This document shows positions 42,645 through 49,332 of a stretch of DNA of 62,879 bases, piece after piece (the first letter of the stretch is position 1; each line of letters opens with the position of its first letter). Under the pieces are notes generated by a model. It had not been told where the DNA came from, did no database searches, and saw only the letters and a list, made by a program, of their open reading frames with translations. Made by a program: the position numbers and the translations under genes. The stretch comes from Bacillus sp. FJAT-27245 (GTDB taxonomy: Bacteria > Bacillota > Bacilli > Bacillales > Cytobacillaceae). The stretch spans positions 3,184,296-3,247,174 of the forward strand of contig NZ_LIGI01000001.1 of assembly GCF_001273955.1 (NCBI RefSeq), read 5' to 3'.

Positions 42645-44399
42645 TTAGGCTTGTTTTCTCCTGTTCACGGCTATCACGATTCCACCAGCCGCCAAAAGGA
42701 GCAAGCCGATTGCAATCATGCTATATGCGTTTGTAGCCGTATCCGGCAGGCGATGTCCATCTTCTTTTCCCGCGCCTTCTTTGCCGGATTCAGTTGTCGT
42801 TGGTTCAATAGCGGGATTTTCACCAGCTGATGGATCTAGATCGAACTTGTAAAGGGAACCCTTGCCATCCTTGTAAAGCTGGTAGGCAACCAAAGCCTGA
42901 ACCCCTTGTGCTGTCGAAAGGGGATCTGCTTCGTCCCCCACTTTCCAGGCGAATCCCCCATCCTGTTGCCTGAACGACGCCAGGTAGCCGAGCAATGTCT
43001 TGCCGTCCGCTGTGATGATGTTGCTATTGGCATCAAGCCCTAAAGCAGACATGGCAATCACCGCCTGGGCGGTTGAAGGGCTGCTGTCAACCTTGCCCGC
43101 GGCAAACAGCTTTTTCAAATAGTCAATTCCTTTATCAATTGCTGCTTTTATTGCTGGCTCATCCTTGTACGGGCTCAGTGCCGTAAGCACCATGGATGTT
43201 GTATCCGGATCGCTTCCGGCCTCCTTGTCAAGGCCCCATCCGCCATCGCTTCCCTGGTTTGCGACCAGATGCGACTTCAGCTTTTCTGGAGTCCATTTTG
43301 CATCCGCGGGAATCGCAAAGTCCGCACTATTCAGGGTGATCAGCCCATAGGCTGCCCCGTTAAGGCCCTGCCTTGAAAAATCGCCATTGTAGATGCCTTC
43401 CACGAGGTTGTATCCCGCAAATTTTTCCGGATTGCCTCCGGCGGCGAGGATTCCAAGCGTATACCGTTCATAGTCGGTAATATTCCTGAACTTGCCTTTC
43501 CTGTCTGCCACCTTTTGCGCGACTCCCTTAAGGTAAGCCGCCGGGATTGGCTTTCCTGCCTGTTTCAGGGCAATAATTTCCCATTCCCCGAGCTGGTTAT
43601 TTTTCAAAACATTCGCAAGCGTCCCATTCAAATCGCCGGCAAATTTGTCCGCCGGATAAACGGTCGCGTCTTTGCCAGGCTCTACCTGTCCAGGCTCTTC
43701 GGCTGGAGGGGTAAAGGTTTCATATTTAAATTCGACCGTCTCGCCGTTTTTCAATGGGTGGCTTTCGGCTCCGACCATCTGGGATTCGCCATTGACGTAG
43801 AAGCCCCAAAAGCTAGTGTTGGCAGCCTCATGGCCATTGATGGATGAAATCATTTTTCCAAAGTCGTATTGTACATAAGAAACGTTTTCCGGTCCGGCAA
43901 CAGTCTGAAGGAGCTGGAATGCATTCGGCTTGTCAATGAACGCAATATCCTTGAATTCCTTCGGCTGATTGTCTTTTCCCGTTATCACAAGATTTACTTT
44001 TCCCGAGGGGGGTTCCGATTCATAACGGAACGCCACGGTATCGCCGGGTTGTGGCTTATAAGAATCCGCTCCCGTCATCGCGGAAATGCCGTTTATGTAA
44101 AATCCCCAGTAAACTGTATCGGTCGCGGCTAATCCGCTTATTTCGGTAATCATTTTCCCGAAACTGTATTGCTCGTACTTGACTGCGTCGGTACCGACAG
44201 TCTTGACGAGGGCGTCAAACGCTGTTTCCGCATCTCCAACCTCTGCCTGCTTTTCAGAGAGGACAGTACCCTGTTCCCCAAGGACCTTCACCGTTACAGG
44301 AACGGCCGCGGCTGCTGTCTTTTGTCCAAGTCCCCCGGCAAACAGGGTGAACACGAGCATCCATGCAAGCATAAGCTTCACATACTGATTTCTTTCCAT
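42645..44399 (-). CDS. Wall-anchored intrinsic-factor/transcobalamin-like protein (two DUF4430 domains plus alpha/alpha toroid)
   Basis: A 584-residue surface protein. Signal peptide (about 1-32); DUF4430 domain 1 (about 55-126) and 2 (about 157-228), each with YxFGKMI and WGFYxNGxS motifs; a helical region (about 255-520) with the glycine- and aspartate-rich signatures of prenyltransferase/squalene-cyclase toroids (NQGSDGGWG, DPDTTSMVLTAL, SPSTAQAVIAMSALG, RQQDGGFAW); a polar spacer; and a sortase signal LPDTA (551-555), hydrophobic helix and RRKQA. Animal cobalamin carriers consist of the same two folds in the opposite order. The operon starts with a B12 riboswitch and a terminator. ATG at 44399 has GGGGAGAG upstream. 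Confidence 0.85.
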   Translation of the reverse strand: MERNQYVKLMLAWMLVFTLFAGGLGQKTAAAAVPVTVKVLGEQGTVLSEKQAEVGDAETAFDALVKTVGTDAVKYEQYSFGKMITEISGLAATDTVYWGFYINGISAMTGADSYKPQPGDTVAFRYESEPPSGKVNLVITGKDNQPKEFKDIAFIDKPNAFQLLQTVAGPENVSYVQYDFGKMISSINGHEAANTSFWGFYVNGESQMVGAESHPLKNGETVEFKYETFTPPAEEPGQVEPGKDATVYPADKFAGDLNGTLANVLKNNQLGEWEIIALKQAGKPIPAAYLKGVAQKVADRKGKFRNITDYERYTLGILAAGGNPEKFAGYNLVEGIYNGDFSRQGLNGAAYGLITLNSADFAIPADAKWTPEKLKSHLVANQGSDGGWGLDKEAGSDPDTTSMVLTALSPYKDEPAIKAAIDKGIDYLKKLFAAGKVDSSPSTAQAVIAMSALGLDANSNIITADGKTLLGYLASFRQQDGGFAWKVGDEADPLSTAQGVQALVAYQLYKDGKGSLYKFDLDPSAGENPAIEPTTTESGKEGAGKEDGHRLPDTATNAYSMIAIGLLLLAAGGIVIAVNRRKQA

Positions 44400-44428
44400 T
44401 TTTCTCTCTCCCCACTCTTTTTTAAGCA

Positions 44429-44457
44429 TAAAAAAATCCCCCAATAAAGGAGGAGGT
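44429..44457 (-). terminator. Riboswitch-controlled terminator
   Basis: On the minus strand CCTCC...GGGGG forms a short stem followed by ATTTTTTTAT, between the riboswitch and the first codon of the operon. Together with the aptamer it makes a transcriptional off-switch. Confidence 0.65.
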
Positions 44458-44531
44458 TCGTCGTTAAGCAGGTGCAAAAGCAAAAAAGCCCGGCTTAACA
44501 CCCTCCTATCCGCGTAGGCTTGTGGTGCGTG

Positions 44532-44696
44532 TAAACAGGCAGGTCTCCTGGCTCATGGTCATCGCTCCCTACGCCTTCCCGCCCCTTTGGGCAGTGGCAA
44601 AGTATAGGTTGCTCGCATTTACAGTGGCGGGACCGCGTTGGCTTTTCACCAAACTTCCCTTTTAAGCCGACAATCGGAATTGCCAGCACCTGTTCA
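44532..44696 (-). promoter_or_regulatory. Cobalamin (B12) riboswitch
   Basis: The minus strand shows the conserved cobalamin aptamer core in order: AACAGGTGCTGGC, AAAAGGGAAG, GGTGAAAAGCC, the B12-box region CCCGCCACTGTAAATGCGAG, TGCCACTG, GGGCGGGAAGGCG and GAGCCAGGAGACCTGCC. AACAGG (about 44690-44695) closes with CCTGTT (about 44533-44538). It should repress the downstream operon when cobalamin is plentiful. Confidence 0.93.
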
Positions 44697-44720
44697 AAAG
44701 GTATTTTTTATGTCCATTCC

Positions 44721-44750
44721 ATTATACAAATAGTCTTCGGGTTTTGTATA
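44721..44750 (-). promoter_or_regulatory. Promoter region of the B12 operon with inverted repeat
   Basis: TATAAT on the minus strand (44721-44726) is followed upstream by no strong -35. The 8-bp inverted repeat TATACAAA...TTTGTATA (about 44724-44731 and 44743-44750) brackets the spacer and could be an additional operator. Confidence 0.45.
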
Positions 44751-44780
44751 GGTATTTCCTCGGGCTCTACTCCCTTAGCG

Positions 44781-45836
44781 CTAGCGCCTGTTCATTTCCC
44801 TTCTCCCCATCAGGCGGAACAACCCCCTAAGCAAATAAGGCATCGCGAAAAAGATGAAGAATACCCGGAACAGCTGGTAGCCGGCGACGATCGATAAGTC
44901 GGCCCCGGTTTCGTGGGCGATGATGCCCATCTGGTCCATTCCGCCAGGCGCCATGCTAAGATAGCTCGTCGTAAACGTAATCCCGTATGATCTTTCCAAA
45001 AGAAAGGCCAATCCCGCCGAACCCGCCAGGAGCAAGATGCCGGATCCGACTGCGAACGGAAGAAGCTTTCCATTTCTCGCAAGGCTTCCTGGCTTGAACA
45101 GGAGGCCGATGTACGTCCCGATCATTAGTTGTGAAACGTCCATGAGGGCCCCAGGAAGCACCGGCCCCTTTATCCCGGCAACGGTTAAAACCGCGGTGAT
45201 GACGATTGGCCCGGTCATGTACGCTGTCGGCAGCCCTAGCTTTCTCCCGAAGACCGCAAAAGCAACCGCCAGCGGAGCAAAGAGCAGGATCTCCGGAAAC
45301 AGGCTTGCATTGGCTGCTGTTTGGATAACAGGATGGTCCTCGCTTCCGGAAAACGGATGGAGCACGGTGAAAGGAACGATAAAAATAATCATGAGCAGTC
45401 GGAACACCTGGAAGAGCGTCACGGCCGAGCTGTCCGCTCCCTTGATTTCTTCCGAAAGGGCAATCATTTGTGATAGCCCGCCCGGTATGCTCCCAATCAA
45501 AGCCGTGCGGTAATCAAGCCCCGATAACCGGGCGACCGCCATTGCCATCATGGCGCAATACCCGATCAAAAGGCAGGTCATCAGCATGATCGATGGGAAG
45601 TGGATAATAATTTGCATTAAGGCAGGTTTTGTAAAAGAAAGGCCGATTGAATAACCGACGATGATAAGTGCGGCATCGCGAATCTTCACCGGCCATTTCA
45701 AGGCCGCCTTTCCGGATACGGAGGCTGTGAGAGCCACAGCCATTGGGCCTAGCAGCCATGGCACCGGCAGACCGAGAAAATTGAAAATGGCCCCGCCGAG
45801 AAGCGCAAGGAGTAAAGTGATTACAAAAGCTTTCAT
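44781..45836 (-). CDS. AbrB family (AbrB-duplication) membrane transporter
   Basis: A 351-residue membrane protein made of two similar halves of about 170 residues, each with five or so helices and the motif PWLLGPM (first half) or TAYMTGPIVI (second). Such proteins are often annotated as putative ammonia monooxygenase or AbrB family regulators, but they are integral membrane proteins, probably transporters, of unknown substrate. Repeated PGGLSQM and PGGMDQM motifs mark the duplication. ATG at 45836 with GAAGGGA upstream. It ends 85 nt before the B12 operon promoter and has no clear link to it. Confidence 0.83.
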   Translation of the reverse strand: MKAFVITLLLALLGGAIFNFLGLPVPWLLGPMAVALTASVSGKAALKWPVKIRDAALIIVGYSIGLSFTKPALMQIIIHFPSIMLMTCLLIGYCAMMAMAVARLSGLDYRTALIGSIPGGLSQMIALSEEIKGADSSAVTLFQVFRLLMIIFIVPFTVLHPFSGSEDHPVIQTAANASLFPEILLFAPLAVAFAVFGRKLGLPTAYMTGPIVITAVLTVAGIKGPVLPGALMDVSQLMIGTYIGLLFKPGSLARNGKLLPFAVGSGILLLAGSAGLAFLLERSYGITFTTSYLSMAPGGMDQMGIIAHETGADLSIVAGYQLFRVFFIFFAMPYLLRGLFRLMGRREMNRR

Positions 45837-45907
45837 ATTCGATCCCTTCACCATTTTTCATCCCTCTCCGTCACAGCCGCCGCCTTGTTGAAATTGCTTC
45901 CCCGTGG

Positions 45908-47113
45908 TTAGGCAGCCATGCCTTCCCTGCCTTCCTTTTTTAAAAGGACGAGGTAATAAAGAATTGAAACAAACACCGAAATCGCTGAGGCAAGATAAAT
46001 GCTTCCGTACCCATAGATGTGGCCGATTTGTCCGAACAGCAGCGCCCCGACCCCAACGCCAAAGTCAAAAAAGGAAAAGAAGGTTGCGGTGGCCATTCCC
46101 CTCCGGTTCCTCGGTGACTTCTCGATGGCCCATGCCTGCAGTCCGGGCTGGATTGTACCAAAGCCGAGGCCATACAGCGCCGCTGCCAAAAATAAGCTCT
46201 CCTTGTTCGGAAGCCAATATAAAAGCAGCATCGCGAAAAAAATCAGCAATGCACCCGGTACGAAAATTGCCCGGTGCCCTTTTTTATCATAAATCTGCCC
46301 GGCAAATGCCCGCGTCAGCATTAGGGCCAATGCATAAATCAGAAAGTACCATTGAATGCCCGAGATTTCCTTTTGAGCTGTATAAAGGGGAAGGAAAGAT
46401 GCGATCCCCCCGAAGGTAACCGTCATAAAGAAGAGCAGGATGGACGGCTGCAAAGCGCTTTTTTCATAAAAGTCCCACTTAAGGGCGGTTGCTTTCTGGA
46501 CTGCTTCCGCCTTCTTGTAACGAATGACCGAAGATAGAAGGAGGGCGGCGAGGCCTAGTCCGGCACACATTAAAAAGAGCTGCTGGAAGTTTAAAACACC
46601 GGCCAGGATCAACCCAAGTGATGGGCCGACCGCGAGCGCGATATTACCCGACAAACCATAGTAGCCCATCCCTTCGCCCCTGCGTTCGGGGGGAATCAAA
46701 TCGGTCGCGATCGTTCCCGAGGCCGTTGTCGAAAATCCCCATCCAACCCCCTGGATGAACCGAAGCAGGAACAGAAACGCCATCCCGCCCGCAAAACCGA
46801 ACGAACCGACCGAAAGGACAAAAATGGCCAATCCGGTCAAATAAACGAACTTTCGGCCCCTTGATTCCAGCGCCCTGCCTGCATAAGGGCGAATCAGGAG
46901 CGCGGATAGGGTGAATGCCCCAACCACAAAGCCTATCATCTGGTCATTCCCGCCGAGATGCTTGACAAACAGGGGAATTGTGGGCAGAGTCATTTGAAAT
47001 CCGATAAAAATGAACATATTGGCAATACAAATCAGGATGAAATCCTTCGTCCAAATTTTGCCTCGCTTGCCCGCTTCATCCCGGGTAGCCATTCTTTTCT
47101 GCCCTATTTCCAT
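45908..47113 (-). CDS. MFS transporter
   Basis: A 401-residue major facilitator with 12 helices. Motif A-like sequences are visible after helix 2 (RPYAGRALESRGRKFVY) and in the C half (AGQIYDKKGHRAIF), and RFIQGVGWGFSTTASGTIATDLIPPERRGEGMGYYG is typical of drug:proton antiporter families (YwoG/YfcJ-like). Substrate unknown. GAGGAG precedes the ATG. Monocistronic. Confidence 0.87.
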   Translation of the reverse strand: MEIGQKRMATRDEAGKRGKIWTKDFILICIANMFIFIGFQMTLPTIPLFVKHLGGNDQMIGFVVGAFTLSALLIRPYAGRALESRGRKFVYLTGLAIFVLSVGSFGFAGGMAFLFLLRFIQGVGWGFSTTASGTIATDLIPPERRGEGMGYYGLSGNIALAVGPSLGLILAGVLNFQQLFLMCAGLGLAALLLSSVIRYKKAEAVQKATALKWDFYEKSALQPSILLFFMTVTFGGIASFLPLYTAQKEISGIQWYFLIYALALMLTRAFAGQIYDKKGHRAIFVPGALLIFFAMLLLYWLPNKESLFLAAALYGLGFGTIQPGLQAWAIEKSPRNRRGMATATFFSFFDFGVGVGALLFGQIGHIYGYGSIYLASAISVFVSILYYLVLLKKEGREGMAA

Positions 47114-47370
47114 GCCAGGTCTCCTCTCTTTTATGTATACTGTTTTTATAGCATTCTTCCGTTTTAGCCGAATCCTTATTTACCCTTCCTATTTTAACTC
47201 ATTACCTGTAAAAGGCAGAATATAAAGTTTCGGATGCCGGAATATTTTATCAAGGGTTGCTATCGGCTCCGGACCGGCCTACCCAGGATATCCGGCACAT
47301 TTATTCAGGGGGAAGCTTTTCAGAAAAAAATGAACGAAGTATATCATGTGAATTTTTAAGGAGAATTGCC

Positions 47371-47601
47371 ATGTATTTGACCATAAAGGAAACTGCCGAG
47401 TATTTGTCCCTCCCCGAACACTTTATCAGGGAAATGATTGCCCAAAAGCGAATGCGTGCTGTGTTCGACGGCGAGCAATATTTGATTAACAGGGAGCAAT
47501 TCAAAAACCATTTCGACCATGTCGAGCTTGCCAAAAAGCTTATCGAGGAATGGAGGAACGAACCCATTCCAGAAGACCCCGATATTAAGGATGAGGATTA
47601 A
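47371..47601 (+). CDS. Excisionase-type (MerR-like) helix-turn-helix protein
   Basis: A 76-residue protein: MYLTIKETAEYLSLPEHFIREMIAQKRMRAVFDGEQYLINREQF is the HTH_17 fold of excisionase-family DNA-binding proteins; a short acidic tail follows. The ATG at 47371 has AAGGAGAA upstream; the longer frame is not supported. No integrase or other phage gene is near, so this is more likely a stand-alone small regulator than a phage remnant. Confidence 0.75.
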   Translation: MYLTIKETAEYLSLPEHFIREMIAQKRMRAVFDGEQYLINREQFKNHFDHVELAKKLIEEWRNEPIPEDPDIKDED

Positions 47602-47628
47602 CAGGAAAAATTAGGTACTTGCCTCAGT

Positions 47629-47657
47629 ACAAGAGCACATCTTCCTTCATACTCTGT
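47629..47657 (+). promoter_or_regulatory. Possible sigma-K promoter of cotD
   Basis: AC (47629-47630), 17 nt, then CATACTCTG (47648 on) resembles the sigma-K pattern AC-N16/17-CATAnnnTA. Late mother-cell expression would be expected for a coat gene. The match is imperfect. Confidence 0.35.
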
Positions 47658-47691
47658 TAATGTACCATTACAACAAGAGAGGGGAATTTCA

Positions 47692-48186
47692 ATGTATTGT
47701 CCGCGACCAACACAGGTTTTGCCTGCCATTGTCCATCCAACGCAGTGCTGCGTAACGAATTCTTTCGAGAATGTCATCCAGCCGCACGTCCATCCATCGC
47801 ATACAACCAATGTCCATCACACAAACATCGAGCATACGCACCACTTTACGCACACCCAATCCTTTGTGAATGAGGCATCCGTTACTGATCTTGGACCGGT
47901 GCCAGGCCCGCCTCCCGGTCCAACAGTCGCTGGGGCGTATATGCCTCCTGCCGCACCAGGCATGATGGGACCAGGCATGATGGGACCAGGTATGATGGGG
48001 CCAGGTATGATGGGACCAGGAATGGCCGCTCCAGGGATGATGGGTCCGGCACCTGCTGTAGCTGGCGCATACCAGCCGGCCACGCCCAACATGATGGCTG
48101 CTCCAAACATCGCGCCTACCGGTGTTGCCGGTGCTTATTCCGGAATGCCAATGGGTGGCTATAAAAAAGGCTGCGGCTGCAGATAA
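47692..48186 (+). CDS. cotD: CotD-like spore coat protein with Met/Gly/Pro repeats
   Basis: A 164-residue protein. The N-terminal half has the CotD signature: RPTQVLPAIVHPTQCCVTN, then a histidine-rich stretch HVHPSHTTNVHHTNIEHTHH. The C-terminal half has repeats of GPGMM (four to five near-identical units at about 88-115) and ends in KKGCGCR. CotD is an inner spore-coat protein made late in the mother cell. The methionine-rich extension is not part of the classic CotD. AGAGGGGA precedes the ATG; followed by a terminator at about 48202. Confidence 0.88.
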   Translation: MYCPRPTQVLPAIVHPTQCCVTNSFENVIQPHVHPSHTTNVHHTNIEHTHHFTHTQSFVNEASVTDLGPVPGPPPGPTVAGAYMPPAAPGMMGPGMMGPGMMGPGMMGPGMAAPGMMGPAPAVAGAYQPATPNMMAAPNIAPTGVAGAYSGMPMGGYKKGCGCR

Positions 48187-48201
48187 GGGCCCAGGCGGTT
48201 T

Positions 48202-48236
48202 AGGGGACAGGAATTCCTGTCCCTGCTTTCATTTTA
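48202..48236 (+). terminator. Terminator of cotD
   Basis: GGGACAGG/CCTGTCCC with an AATT loop, followed by a T-rich stretch. Confidence 0.75.
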
Positions 48237-48374
48237 TAAAAAAATTGATTTTACTTAGTTGGATGATGTGCGCCGAGCTGCTGGATGTATGGCCCAATCG
48301 GAATGCCTCCTTAAAGAGCAACCGGTTTATCTTTTCGGCGAGGGGGAATATGGACAAAAGGAAGGAGATAAACC

Positions 48375-48611
48375 ATGAAATATTCCATCTACAAAGCATC
48401 CGGCGGAAGAAAACTAAATAAGCTGGGCACGATGGAGGCTTCCTGCATGGAAATCGCCGGAGACTTGTTGTATAAAGCGCTTCGCCGCAGCCCCGGCCGG
48501 AAAGATGGGGACATCTTTGTCATCGTCCCCGACACGGAAGGAATTGCGGCTGATTCCCTTCTTGAGGAGGGTTCTTCCTTTCATATTGTGCAATACCGCG
48601 AAATCGATTAA
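48375..48611 (+). CDS. Small protein, function unknown
   Basis: A 78-residue soluble protein with alternating beta and helix pattern (MKYSIYKASGGRKLNKLG, ASCMEIAGDLLYKALRRSP, DIFVIVPDTEG, SFHIVQYREID). I do not recognise it. It has a strong ribosome binding site (AAGGAGA 8 nt before the ATG), good codon use and is followed by a perfect 13-bp hairpin (48610-48639), so it is very likely expressed. Confidence 0.68.
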   Translation: MKYSIYKASGGRKLNKLGTMEASCMEIAGDLLYKALRRSPGRKDGDIFVIVPDTEGIAADSLLEEGSSFHIVQYREID

Positions 48612-48639
48612 ATCCCACCCAGAATGCTGGGTGGGATTT
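48610..48639 (+). terminator. Hairpin after the 78-residue protein gene
   Basis: AAATCCCACCCAG pairs perfectly with CTGGGTGGGATTT. The T run is short, so termination may depend on the stem alone. Confidence 0.6.
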
Positions 48640-48789
48640 AATAATGCGGGCCATTTTTTGTTCACGGGACTTATACCTTTGGCTATCACCCAATCCGGAT
48701 GGCCCCTCGTACCAATTGAATAATCTCCCTCCTTGCCTCGATCAGCTTCATCTTTGGCGACACCTTTCCTTACACAATACTAAGACATA

Positions 48790-49332
48790 TCAGCCGCTAT
48801 GATGCGGTACTTTATGCAAAGCCTGGTCTTCAGGCAATTGGGTGTTCCGCTCGAGGCCGGACGTATCTTCCCCCATTCCCTTCAGGAACTCAAACAAAAG
48901 CCCGATTGCATTGTTGACTTCAGGATCCTTTAGCGAACGGAAGAGGTCGAAATAGCCGATTTCGTCCTGATTATCCCGGTATTTCGCAACCCGGGCTATC
49001 CCTGAGTTCAATTTCAGGAGAAGGGGTTCAAGCTGCTGGACATTCAGCGTGCCTAGAACGCCGACCATTAAAAGCAGGTTTTTCAGTGTATTCGTCGCTT
49101 CCGGCTTATCGGCGGCTTTTACAAGAACATTGAGGACTTTATCACCCTGGCCAAACAAGGCGGAGGCTAGGCTTAATACCCCCCGCTCCTTCATGTGGCC
49201 GAGTACTTCAAGCGTTTCAAGGATGGCGTCTTTGTTTTTTAAAAGAGCCTCTTCTACCTCGCGGAGGTCTTTTTCCCGCTGTTGTTCTTCGGTTACTTCA
49301 ATCCTTTTAATTTGTTTAATTGCTTTAGCCAT
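48790..49332 (-). CDS. yjgD: DUF1641 protein, formate dehydrogenase partner (YjgD-like)
   Basis: A 180-residue mostly helical protein with a central DUF1641 segment (LLMVGVLGTLNVQQLEPLLLKLNSGIARVAK). In Bacillus DUF1641 (YjgD) is encoded directly downstream of the formate dehydrogenase gene yjgC and is presumably a partner or assembly factor. Here its start overlaps the fdhA stop by 8 nt. The last 25 residues are polar and variable. Confidence 0.85.
   Translation of the reverse strand: MAKAIKQIKRIEVTEEQQREKDLREVEEALLKNKDAILETLEVLGHMKERGVLSLASALFGQGDKVLNVLVKAADKPEATNTLKNLLLMVGVLGTLNVQQLEPLLLKLNSGIARVAKYRDNQDEIGYFDLFRSLKDPEVNNAIGLLFEFLKGMGEDTSGLERNTQLPEDQALHKVPHHSG

Noticed and set aside
44495-44689. 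Open frame on the minus strand
   Set aside because: It coincides with the cobalamin riboswitch and its conserved RNA blocks.
47371-47601. Phage or integrative element signalled by an excisionase-like gene
   Set aside because: No integrase, attachment repeat or other mobile gene lies nearby, and the flanking genes are ordinary chromosomal ones.
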